Shown piece by piece: positions 45,648 to 56,090 of a stretch of 64,000 bases of DNA; positions within the stretch are counted from its first letter, which is position 1, and each line of letters begins with the position of its first letter. Both the position numbers and the translations under genes were made by a program. This DNA comes from Takakia lepidozioides. Lineage: Eukaryota; Streptophyta; Takakiopsida; Takakiales; Takakiaceae. Where the stretch lies: positions 10,912,001 through 10,976,000 of the forward strand of contig CM060734.1 in NCBI GenBank assembly GCA_030704615.1. Direction: 5' to 3'. The notes under the pieces are model-generated. The model did no database searches. It was given only the letters and a program-made list of their open reading frames with translations, and had not been told where the DNA came from.

Positions 45648-46728
45648 CCCGTGGAGATGAAGGGGTGAGTGTGCATGCGGGGGAGGGCAGTGGGGTAACA
45701 AAGGAGCAGGGGAAGGAGGCTACAAAGAAGGGGAAGAAATCCTTGGGGATAGAGGACGTGGAGTTGGCAAAGATTGTGGTGCCACCGGTGGAGGTTAATC
45801 GCCATGGTGACCCCTGCGGTGCGTTCTGGGAGGCTATGAAGAAGCCAACCTTCAAACTCGCAACGCGGTGGTTCCCTTGGCACATTGAGTGGGCTGATCA
45901 GCACTTTGGCACGAAGCAGGCGTATGCCCGTGAGTTAGACCGCCGGTTTCCGGGCAATTGGAGTGACACAAGGGTGATGGAGATGGTGGGGCGGAACTTG
46001 AAGGACAAGAGATACCGTGCCAGAGAGATCATTCGGAGGGCAATGGAAAAAAGGGCCCAACCCAAACCACCTTATGGAATTACACAGGTTGGAAAATCCT
46101 TGAATCATTTCACCTTCCATTTGTTGCATTTGCATTAATGAGGTGGATTCAATGCAACGATGTGTGTAATTCACTAATTGTTTTGGGGGGGGGGGGGGAT
46201 AGGTATCGTGGGATGGACTCATTATGGGAGAGATGATGCGGCAAAGAAGGCCAAATTTGAGCAGGCACGTGAAGCAACCACAGCCCGCCTTGACAAGCAC
46301 GAATCCACACACAAGTGGGGCACTGGCAGATCCAAGGGTTTTATCTTGCGATTTGTAAGTCATACCTCCCTATGTATTTTGTTATGTCTTCTTTCTGGCT
46401 CCATCATCGTGAGGAACTGACTTTAATTTGTGGCATGTGTAGCAACGCGCATTTGAGAGGAAGCCATCTCCGGTAGAGTACAACTATGCCAAGGAGCATG
46501 GTTGGCAATCCCTCATGAAGAACATGGCCAACACGGAGGGGATGAGTGCACTACAGGGCACTAGTATGGATGAGGGGGGGGGGGTTCATGGCCAGGGATT
46601 GGATGAGAGCTCTGTGGGGACTTAGGGGAACGCCGCCTGCTTTAGGTGCTCAGGCAAAGGGCACGGAGTCATCAGGCTCATCGGATAGCTATGAGTCCTC
46701 CTCTGAGGATGAGGATGAGGATGACTAG
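44500..46728 (+). pseudogene. Unknown multi-exon gene with Lys-rich middle and acidic tail
   Basis: Segments on one strand read as one gene with frame changes: MTGARLMGKEKKSPAPKKG (44500), MGEMYLGKRITRSGPRYGQL (44788), then MVDIWNLLPVALREGIARAH (45166) to a donor AAG|GTACAA near 45289. The next exon (about 45391-46088) has SAVANEGEHVVFMKDPNTKS, a run of Lys, then WFPWHIEWADQHFGTKQAYA and YRAREIIRRAMEKRAQPKPP. An exon at about 46203-46349 has THYGRDDAAKKAKFEQARE and HKWGTGRSKGFILRF before GTAAGT. The last exon (46442-46728) has RAFERKPSPVEYNYAKEHGW and ends in SSEDEDEDD. Homopolymer G-runs at about 45050 and 46577 coincide with frame changes. The C-terminal pattern faintly recalls plant En/Spm-associated proteins, but I do not assign a function. 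Confidence 0.4.
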
Positions 46729-46789
46729 TCCTAGTCCGTGTAGGTCCCAGGGTCAGCCTACTGAACCCTTGTGAGGGGGGCTGCTATTT

Positions 46790-46855
46790 CATGAGCCATG
46801 AGCCATGAGTGGCATGAGCCATGAGGAGAGTCGTAAGTGTCGAAAAAAACATGAG
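46790..46855. repeat. CATGAGCC microsatellite, second copy
   Basis: ATGAGCCATGAGCCATGAGTGGCATGAGCC, the same type as at 3268-3345. Confidence 0.45.
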
Positions 46856-47238
46856 CAGGACTATTTTCTGGAAATGAGTGTCCGCGGGAATAGGGTTTAG
46901 GGTGTCACGGTCATAGGGGGAGAAGGACCTCCCGATGAAGGAGGTTCGGGAATGGTTTTTAGAATTACATACTGAAAGGCAATATTTCACGAATGGTAGG
47001 GTGGTACTGCTCTGTACAATGGGGGCCCATTTCAGCCTCCCAGCCACTTGCAAAATCCACCCACACTCCCAATCCCAAACGAAATGAGGAATGATGCATT
47101 CTGGGAACGATGGATACAGAATAGAACAAAAAGAGGGCACAATGGGGTTTTTATTGATCCACATGAATTGCATTTGAAGCACGTCTACTGTGCTGATTGT
47201 GCAAACAAATCTTTAGCCTTGTGCCTTCTGAATACAAG

Positions 47239-47940
47239 TCACGTTGTCAATGGGACTTCGACTGCTCTGAGAACTAGCTCATGAGTCATCGGGCTCCTCC
47301 AGGTAAACTGGATTGCAGCCGTTGTACCGCCCCTGTTGATGTTCACCACAATGTCGTGCCCTTCAATCATACCACCATCGAATATGGAAAGCTTCACATT
47401 TTCGTCGTCCACACCAATGCGAATGTCCCCATACAATGGAGAAGAGGAGCGCACTCCTTCAGGAGTATAAGTCTATCCGATGGAGTCCACCCACGTCCAC
47501 TGGCAGCAGTTCCACCGCAACAGCATAGCAGTGCGCATTCTTCTGCATGGGTGCCCGTCGTAACTGGGAAAATCGGAATCAAGGATGCGCAGGAGCCACG
47601 GACTCCTCAGACCAAGATCGTCACCCTGCTCGAAGGTGTAGTGGCCTGGGATATACTCAAAAGCGGACAATGTTTCCACATTTGAACCAGTATCTTCTGT
47701 GTAATCTATGTACCAGATAACGATGTCTCCCGATGTGGCCGAATAAAGCCTCCATAAGGGCAATCGTCCCGGTTCCGGAAGCACGGCATCCTTGCAAAGG
47801 AGGACCTGAGGACGTCTATGATGCCGATGACAATGACCTTGCGGACAGCAACGAAGCCCTTAGATTTTAGAAATGATGAGAAGCGGAAGAGCAGTGTGGG
47901 CTCCAACAATGGAGCATCTGGGTCACACTTACCCACCAAT
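47239..47940 (-). pseudogene. Unknown family U, minus-strand copy
   Basis: Read from 47940. After a frame change near 47750 it shows SATSGDIVIWYIDYTEDTGS, AFEYIPGHYTFEQGDD, PWLLRILDSDFPSYDG, RWNCCQWTWVDSIG, and after another change YGDIRIGVDDENVKLSIFDG, GMIEGHDIVVNINRGG and THELVLRAVEVPL. All blocks have counterparts in the plus-strand copy at 48.22-48.93 kb. The family is not recognised. The two copies are divergently oriented about 280 bp apart. Confidence 0.45.
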
Positions 47941-48020
47941 CATCGTGTAACGTGTTCATCACGCCAGCGGTGGATGAACCGATACCTCTTTCTCATCCAC
48001 GGGGTATAGTTTGAAGTCTG

Positions 48021-48095
48021 CCACTGAAGTCCATCCCCCGGAAGGAAATTCGGCGCCGCATTTACATCGAAGGGGGGATGGACTTCGTCGTCTCG
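48021..48095. promoter_or_regulatory. Hairpin between the two family U copies, with a P1 palindrome at its centre
   Basis: GAAGTCCATCCCCC at about 48027 is mirrored by GGGGGATGGACTTC at about 48078. Between the arms lies AAATTCGGCGCCGCATTT, a P1 palindrome. It is at the axis of the divergent pair and could be a shared promoter element or a small insertion. Confidence 0.5.
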
Positions 48096-48221
48096 AGTGG
48101 CTATAGGCCCACCTGGCACTTACTGCCCATAGTTTGCATGGCAGGAAAGGAAACTGAAACGGCTACATTCATGGAGCAGCCAATCTTCATCCGTGCAGGT
48201 TCATGTAGGGGGAAAATTTAA

Positions 48222-48932
48222 ATGTGCCCTGGAGTGTTTCTGAGGAATTACAGCGTTTGCTTGAACTTCTTCCAGCCACGGCGCTGCTCTTTTTCAAGGA
48301 TGTCGTGCCGTCAAAATCTTGCTGATTGCCCTTATCATGGCCACGATTATGCTATGTTCAAATCAGAATCAGGAGACATCATTGTCTGGCTCTCTGTTTT
48401 CACAAACGCTTCTGGAATCAAGCGGGAGTCTTTGCGTGCAATGGAGTATTTGGAGGGCTATTACCGCTTTGAGCGAGGTGAGGCCGAGGGTCAATGCGGT
48501 CCGTGGGTCCTGAAAATTGTTGACCTCGATATACCAAGCTGGAATGGGATGGCGGACAGATCACGCACGGCCTCACTTTGGCGCTAGAACTGCTGTCAGT
48601 GGACCAGGGAGGACGGCACTGGGGAAAACTATATTCGTGGAGTTCACTCCGCTCTTCCAGTGTATGGAGACATACGGCTGAGTTGCGAAGACGAATCGCA
48701 TGGGCACATGAGGCCCACAGTGACCTTGTCAATGTATGATGGTGGTATGATTGATGGGCATGACATTGTCGTCAGCTCCACCAAGGGCACCAGATTGACC
48801 GCATTGCGGCGTGTACATGTTTCCTTTAACTCATACATGGATTTCCTTCACCTCAGGACTCTGATATCGCTGACTCTGGTATATTCATATGGACAGACAC
48901 ATTGTAGAAATGAGATCTCAAATTGTAAATAG
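48222..48932 (+). pseudogene. Unknown family U, plus-strand copy
   Basis: A continuous frame with one internal TAG at 48585. Blocks: ADCPYHGHDYAMFKSESGD, IIVWLSVFTNASGIKRESL, AMEYLEGYYRFERGEAEG, PWVLKIVDLDIPSWNG, then R-stop-NCCQWTREDG (the minus copy has RWNCCQW, so the stop is TGG to TAG), YGDIRLSCEDES and LSMYDGGMIDGHDIVVSSTK. No known domain recognised; the conserved aromatic and acidic pattern suggests a folded domain. The start at 48222 is uncertain. Confidence 0.45.
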
Positions 48933-49076
48933 TGGGCCAATTATGGTTGTTCTTGAACATGATGAAACACAAGCACACAGAAGTGAGGTACGATGGGTTG
49001 TTTTATTGATCGAACATGGTGTCTCACATTTAGCAACTCCAAACAAATCTAAGCCCTTCCTCCTTCTACATGGGCG

Positions 49077-49150
49077 TCACCAAGTCGACGGAACTTCGAT
49101 AGCCCTCAAAACAAGCTCATTACTGATGCGGCACCTCGAGGTAAACTCGA
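49077..49150 (-). pseudogene. Family U, 3'-end fragment
   Basis: NELVLRAIEVPSTW on the minus strand matches THELVLRAVEVPLTT at the end of the copy at 47.24 kb, and the flanking non-coding bases are also similar (CAAACAAATCTAAGCC versus CAAACAAATCTTTAGCC). Upstream of it the P1 array begins. Confidence 0.45.
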
Positions 49151-49154
49151 AGCT

Positions 49155-50215
49155 CGGAAATTCGGCACCGCATTTCATTTTTCTCCATGCAGCGATTTCT
49201 GGCAGCTCCCTTTCCTCCGTTGTCGTCGTAACGGAAATGTTGTACAACATTTCATTTCCTGACATGGCATTACCATACTTCGAATTGGAAATGCGGCGCT
49301 GCATTTCCATATTGGACCTCGAATTGTCCGAGCATGTCCAGTCGCTAATGCTTGTCCATGTCCATACTTGAAATGCGGCACCGCATTTCCATGTCCGTCA
49401 TCGAAATTTCGTACCGGACAATGAAATGCGGTGCCGCATTTCCGGAGAGCAGAATGGAATGCGGTGCCGCATTTCCTTCGAAGGGTCTGGAATTGGACAA
49501 ACAACGATGTCCGTTCTGGAAATGCGGCACCGCATTTCCATGTCCGTCATCAAAATTTCATATTGGACAATGGAATGCGGTGCCGCATTTCCGTCCAACA
49601 AGACGGAATGCCCACACGGGTCTGGAATTGGACAAACAACGATGTCTATTTTGGAAATGCGGCGCCGCATTTCCCATGTTGGGCAATCGAAAGTTTTTAT
49701 AGGACAATGTAGGTTTTTATAGGACGATGGAATGCGGTGCCGCATTTCCGTCAAAGGGTCTGGAATTGGACAATCAACGATGTCCGTTTTGGAAATGCGG
49801 CGCCGCAATTCCATGTACGTCATCGAAATTTCTTATTGGACAATGGAATGCGGTGCCGCATTCCCGTCTAGCATCATGGAATGGGGAGCCGCATTTCCGT
49901 GGATGGGTCTGCACTTGGAAAAATGTCTATCTCCAAAATGTAAATGCGGCACCGCATTTCCATGTTCGACCTCCGCATTTCCATTTACCTCCATGAAAGG
50001 AGCTGGCAATCGGCAAAACTGCCGTGTCGGAAACGGAAATGCGGCACCGCATTTCCGTTCGGCCGAATAGTTTCTGATGTCCAAACCATGAAACGGAAAA
50101 TTGTTCTTGCCCCGGTTTTGGAAATGCGGTGCCGCATTTCCAAAGGAGGTTTTTGCAGTTGCCACATTTCTGTTCTGACATTGAAATGCGGTGCCGCATT
50201 TCCGATTTTGGGAGG
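49155..50215. repeat. Tandem array of P1 palindromes, second block
   Basis: About 16-20 dyads of the AAATGCGGCGCCGCATTT family (near 49170, 49295, 49377, 49431, 49463, 49526, 49580, 49662, 49736, 49800, 49852, 49948, 50042, 50130 and 50193). Spacing is less regular (32-94 bp) and spacers differ from the first array (GGGTCTGGAATTGGACAAAC, TCCGTCATCGAAATTTC). Central dinucleotides are mostly CA and TG. It lies 3' of the methyltransferase-like gene. Confidence 0.9.
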
Positions 50216-50332
50216 GACCAGGTTTGGACGATGTTGTCGTTGTGAAGCACATGGGAGAGGGGACATGAAGGACGGGGAGAATTTCCTTTATATACTCTGG
50301 AATAAATGTACAGAGAGTTCATGAAAATTCTA

Positions 50333-53300
50333 TTAATCTTGAAAATCATCACTATCGTCGTCCTGTCCTTGACTGTCCTGCTCCGCCTCAACCCCGTCAT
50401 TGCCTTTCTCATCTCCAGCGGACTGCTCGTTGGCCAGGCTTTTGAAAATTCCATCTTCACCTTGCGGAACCGACCATCTCACCTCCGTTGGCTCATCGTC
50501 CTCCCTGTCTGCATCGCTCTCATCCGCTGAATCACATATGAACTTTCGCACCCGTCTACCTGTCTCAGCTGTTGCCAACTCTTTCCTTATCCTTCTGTCC
50601 TCCCTAGCCCTCTCCAAAATCTGCTCTACTTTACTGGAATTCTCACATCGTTTAATCGTTGTATTTGCGAGTTTAGCTGCATAACTAGGAAGGGAGTAGT
50701 CCTTCACCGGGCTCGTCATGAAGTCGGCCCTCGCAAAGAACGGGACATTCTTCTTGGCAGGAAGTGTAGGCCCTATATGTTTCGACCCGGATCCTGGAAT
50801 CCTGCACATAACAATCATCAACGAGACCAATGAGAACCACAGTCCGGAAATGCGTTTGACAAAAAATCACCCAGAAGGCTTTGCAAACTTACAATGTTTG
50901 CACTCACTCGTATTCCGGGTTCTCCTCGGCATCAATGTCCACTGTCTCTTCCTCCAACTCCGACGAATCCGAGGAGTCTTAGGCTTCGATAGGAGCCTTC
51001 ACATTCCGTTGCAGCCCTTCCAGATGGGATCCCCAGACGGATGTGTCCTCCTCGTAGGCAAAGAGGTGCCGGTCCGAAAACCGCCCAGCCCACATTGAGG
51101 CACCTGTTACAATGCCATCCACACATTATGACATGGCCCTTCAGATGTTGCGAATTAAAGCATAACGAGAATTTGCAGAACAGCATACAACAAGATTCTG
51201 CATACCTGTCCCACAGATGAGGTCGAGCACTATGCCCTCCATATCAGTGCATGTCTCCATAATTGTCTGAATGAAGGCAGGGCTCCGAGTCCGTGAATAC
51301 CGCGGGGGTTCAGTTGAAGTGAGGCTATGAGGGTGAAGTTCCGTGGGAACGTTGTTGAACAGGACGTCGTAATCGATGGGGTCGCAGTTCGGGTCAACCA
51401 ACAATCCCTCCTTCCGGAAAACAAAGGTGGAGTTCTCCTTCACAAAGCAGTATGCATCGAACTGCTTTGTCTGCATACACAGTGGGGAACGATTAGAAAT
51501 CGAATGCGGCATCGCATTTCAAAACTCCTAAGAAAATGAAAGGACGAGTGCCAATGTCGTAATTACCTTCTTCCCTTCCGACCAAAGGCCCAATGTGTTG
51601 ATGCACGTCCACTTCTTCTTCAGAATTGGGACGACGCTCTTGCAGGTCCACTTCGCAATTCCTGTCTACGTGTTTTTGCCTCTGCTCGCCAGGACAACCA
51701 CACAGCCTCTGTCGTCCAACACCATGCGGACGAGCCCAAATCCTTTCTTCCAAAAGTCCTCGGAGTACCTGTTCCAAGATGGCAAAGCTTGCAGTCCTTC
51801 CACAGGCTCTCCGTCCGGAATATCCAAGATGATCATATCGCAAGACCACTCGGTGGCATTTCCGCCCCTCCTGCAATCCTTGTCTGCACACACCCTCTCA
51901 AAGAACGAGACCATCTTCAGAAACCCAGGGGTGTCGGAAGGCTCTTCGGTAGCCGCCTTCTTCAGTGCTCTGCCCTTCAGACCCTCCATGGTCTTCATGT
52001 ATGCCAACTTGGCTACCCGTCCATCCAAAGCTGCCAAAAAACTCTCATTCACACACTGGACTACTGTAACGGGATCCACTTTTGGCCTCTTCATTTCCAC
52101 CGGCTCAAAAGGGTGCCCCCCCGGGGGTTGAAGAGTGTCTTCTTTGCCGAGCCAGTTCTCGTCCCTCTCGTGACAACGGTGGGCACAGGGGATTTCGGCT
52201 GCGTTTCGGGGGGTGGGCTGGTTGCAAAGTCTCCATCGGAGTCCTCTTCCTCACCCTCTACCTGCACTATCTGTTTCTGCTTCTTCGTTTTCTTGGGTGT
52301 CACAACTGCTGCTCCTTGCTGGCGAGTCCGCTTCTTGGACCCCTTCTGTTGAGCCTGCACAGCTGCATCCATCGTCTTCTGTGCCATCTCAGCTGCCTTT
52401 CTGGATTGTTCCAGAGCAGCAGCTTCCTTTGCCGACTCTGGCCGAGCAGGGACACGTCTTTCCTTTCTCTTCTCTTCTGCTTTCGCGTGCAGATCTTTCT
52501 CAGACTCGTCAACAATTCCGCCAGACATGTCCAGGTACCACGGGCATCCAACGAGATGCGCGGCATGCCATTGTTTCTGCATCTCGGGTGTGTAGACACA
52601 GCTTGGGCCCGCCACGGTCCAAGCCATGAAGAACGGGGGCTCTTGAGCCAGGGCCCCTGTCTAAAGAAGCACGTATTTCATATACCTACAGGGCAGTCAG
52701 CATGCGTGAGCAAAAGTTGAGACCAACGTACTCGCAGAGTGCAACCAAAAACTTAAAATGCGAATGCGGTGCCGCATTTCCCAGACAAACCTCATAACGA
52801 GGCTTGCATACAAGGACTGCTGGGCTTCACCTGTAAACAATTCGCATTGCAGCTTTTCCCGCTCCCTCCTGATGTGTAAACTCCACGCTCCTTCTTGCTG
52901 TCTGCAGCTCCGTGGCGAAGAGGTTGTCCTTGTACGCACATCTGAAACGTGTCACGTAGTCTTCCAATGTCTGTGTTCCATCCCATTTGACGTACAAGCC
53001 GAACGAATTTGTATGCATTACGACTTGGTCCTTCGCATTCGTCATTACCTGCGATTCCCACATGCATTGTCACGTAGCAGTTCAGGGAATTCATTTCAGA
53101 AAAGCAAATATGGGGAAGTACCTTGAATTACCTGGAATCACCAAGTCATGCAGTTGAGCCACACATCCACTGCAGGGTCGGAAACTTCGAGTGGAAAAGA
53201 CCACATTGTCCTTATACTCTCCGATGCATTCCAGATCGACAGCCACCGTGTCTGCCATTTCCGATCCAATGTCAGGAGCAAGAAGAAGAGTGGCTATTGC

Positions 53301-54880
53301 TAGGAAGGAACTTCAGTGCATTGAAACCTCACCTTCTCTTTCGCCTCAACACATGCCGTTGAGAGGTGATGCAGTTTCTCCAACTGCATGGTCGGCTGCA
53401 TGGCCCGAGAATAGTGTTTTGCAATCTCGGGGATGAAGTCCTTTCCAAGTGCCGGATCTGCAATGGCCACCAGCTTCACAAGCTTTGACTTATATTTTGT
53501 TCTGGACTTGACCCCGGCTTCCTTCAAGTGCTCAGTCAATGACTGCAACGTTTTGACCTGCCCCTCACTTTCCATGAAGAAGCGTTTGGCATGGGCCAAA
53601 TCCAGCTTGATGTTTGACTGCCAACAAAAACATGCAGAAGCGTTACATTCGATTCATGTGGAAAGATTACTGAAAATTGGGATGAGCAGAGGGAAATGGG
53701 AGGACAACTTACTTTGTATATCACCTCCACCATTCCATCCATAGTGAGACGATACCATGTCCGGTCAGTTTTTGACACGGCTTTTTGAATGAGCTCGGGC
53801 TCCAGCATTTCCGCAAACATGTGCGGATTAGTGAGACCAGTTTTCCTCACCCTGTACAACATATGTGCCATGTGGGTATGCACGTACGCATTTTTAGTGA
53901 CCCTGCAAGGCACACTCTCCAGTTCAGTCCACGAAAGCACGGAAACAAAACAGATTGGAAACCGAAATGCGGCACCGCATTTCGAACGTGCTTGGGAGGG
54001 TATGAGTATCTTACGAGTTGAGGTCCGCCATGGCATTCTTGAGCAGGGATGAGTCTGCCGCCTTCACCTTGAGGATGACACACTCCACCATGTAATGCCA
54101 GCCAATGTGCTTGGCATGGTTCTGCTTGATGTACTCCCACCAGGCAAGAAGTCGGTGATTCCCGTCCCACACAAAGAACATTTTACCCGACATATGGCCG
54201 AAGTCTGGATCACCCTTCAGCGTTGCCTCGAATTCGTCGTTGCGAGTGTGCCAGTGGGTATCCCATGTTGACAATTCATCCGCAATGGGTCCACGAGATT
54301 CGCCGTCCTCATTCTCAAGGGAAACGTAGAAGGCTGGCGAACCTAGACGGTACCCTTCTCGAAATGCGAACTTGAGCTTATCCACATCTCCGGGAAGTGC
54401 CTGCATGACGATGGGAAGGGAGACCATGCAACAGAGTGGGATTCGAGGAGTCCGCTGGAATACCCTGCTGCCCAGAACTCTGCCAATGCTACTATGTGTC
54501 TCCTCCAACATTGTATCCGCTGCACTTTGGAATTCCTCCAGAGACATTTCTGCTGGTGGCGGTAGGGGCTGAGCAGCTGGAGCATCCCCAACTGGAGCTG
54601 CACTTTGGGGAATCTTTGCGGGCAATTCTGCAATTGCAGAGGCCTCCTCCAGGCGTGCAGTATTCTGAAGATCTTCCTCAACGGTGGTCAGGTCTTGCTG
54701 CGAATGTTGAGCGGCAGCACCCTCCTCCGGTACCAGATCGACGAAATCGGTCGATCCCATTGCCTTCGTTGCAGCAGAGACGCCCCCAACATCTCCAGGC
54801 TGGAAATCAAGCAGGAACTGGGCTTCAGCTCGTGGAATCGGCGTCTTCTTTCCTACCACCTTCCACGAAAGAATCTGCGA
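50333..54880 (-). pseudogene. ParB-like domain fused to beta-order DNA methyltransferase, multi-exon, copy 1
   Basis: Exons read on the minus strand: B about 54870-54015, C 53902-53713, D 53617-53330, E about 53290-53133, F 53048-52832, G 52685-51567, I 51470-51206, J 51103-50908, K 50801-50333, with GT/AG ends and mostly compatible phases. B has an Ala/Pro-rich linker and a ParB/sulfiredoxin-like fold pattern: AFREGYRLGSPAFYV, FFVWDGNHRLLAWWEYIKQN, LLKNAMADLNS. G has a basic linker, VVQCVNESFLAALDGRV and CDMIILDIPDGEPVEG (motif IV, DPPY-like). I ends and J begins with MEGIVLDLICGTG + ASMWAGRFSDRHLFAYEED (motif I and following helix and acidic strand). K is charged (FFARADFMTSPVKDYSLP). Lesions: TAG near 52660, TAG at 51668, TAA at 50981, and a one-base slip in a G-run near 52120. 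Known bacterial ParB-N4/N6 methyltransferases share this order; the fusion reading is my inference. Confidence 0.6.
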
Positions 54881-54929
54881 ATCTGAGAGTTGATGGTATC
54901 TTAAAGAGAGAATTCTGCAATGAAATCCC

Positions 54930-55131
54930 CAACAGCCCTGTATATGACGCTGTTTGATGGTGGAACTCGCCATTCCCTGCCGTCACCGAAATCGTCGTGG
55001 AGCACAACAATACTTTCGAATACAGCTCCATTTGAATCATTCCTTTCCTCCTCCATGAATACTGACCCCGGTTTCAGGTGGTATCGGACGCAGAGATATT
55101 TCTCATAACCCGACATATTCCCCCTCTGCAC
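54930..55131 (-). pseudogene. Exon-like segment shared with the transposase N-terminus
   Basis: MQRGNMSGYEKYLCVRYHLK, then PGSVFMEEERNDSNGAVFES, IVVLHDDFGDG, EWRVPPSNSVIYRAVGD. It is clearly related to the N-terminus of transposase copy 2 (LKPGTVYLEEERKD, EWHVLPSDTILYRAVG) and more distantly to copy 1. It lies directly 5' of the ParB-like exon on the same strand. It may be an exon shared by both gene families or a transposase fragment that landed there. Confidence 0.5.
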
Positions 55132-56090
55132 CGAAATGTAGCTCTGTGCTCGTGAGGAGGGCAGTACACTATAACGCTCGAGTTTTCAGCTATGGGAGAT
55201 GTGCACAAAAGACCGCGAGCACGGCGTTTGGGCAAGCGCCTTGGGAGAAGCGGGGATGCAGCGAGGCAAAACAATGTAGGGCCGATCTTTACGAGCGAGG
55301 AAGCGTATTCACGAATTGGGCGAGCCCACACTCCCAAAATCCACTGTCAGAGTTTTCATGAACCTTGTCTCCGAAATGCGGCCCCTAGCCTTTGCGCAAT
55401 AACTGCCAACGGTATGCAGTCAGAAGGCTGCAGACCTGTGCAGGTGCCCTGGGCAAACCAATAATTGCGGCGTCTGACGAGAGGCGGGGGGGGGGGGGGG
55501 CCGACCGTGCAAGCACCTTCCCGATGGACAGAGGGAATTGAAAGACGTGTGGCATTCCACAGGGTCTGAGTACAAGATTGAGTGCTTGACCCTCAGGCAA
55601 AAGTCAACATTCAACAAAATTCAATATTGCACAAAAAGTGGAACTTTGGTGAAACGATCTACTGCCGGCTGACTCGTAATAGCTAGCGGTGACCAATTCT
55701 TACTACTTGCTCACATAACAAGGAGCTTGGAGCAGTTTTCAGAACTCACAGTTTAATAACTCAGTGTGAAGGAAAACCTTCTAACAAGAAGAGGAGTCGA
55801 ATCCTCATTGCCCCTCATGTTTGTCAACGACCATATACCAATATGTTTCCTTGGATAGTTTGGTTAAATTCAACACCACATGAATGATGGAAAGGAGTGC
55901 AATAGTTTACCACGTGTGCGACATATTGTACATCAGACATAGTACCACTGCGAGAAGCTATTTGGAAGGCAGTCTTCAGGCGACCACAAATCACACATGC
56001 TAACACTTTCCTGTACAATCAGGCATCACAATAAGCACAACATACCTTCAAAATCTGAATAACAGTCAAAACACTCTCCTTGTGCTGGGA
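55132..56090. other. Gene-free stretch
   Basis: It holds a P1 half-palindrome (GAAATGCGGCC near 55373) and a G-run at 55488-55500. Small frames show no recognisable domains. Confidence 0.35.

Noticed and set aside
45410-45900. Minus-strand ORFs rich in Phe and Leu
   Set aside because: Antisense shadow of the Lys-rich (AAG)n run of the plus-strand gene.
49155-50320. Overlapping ORFs in the second P1 array
   Set aside because: Same reason as for the first array.
54436-54957. Plus-strand 173-codon ORF
   Set aside because: It lies antisense to the ParB-like exon, whose minus-strand frame is longer and supported by splice sites and downstream exons.
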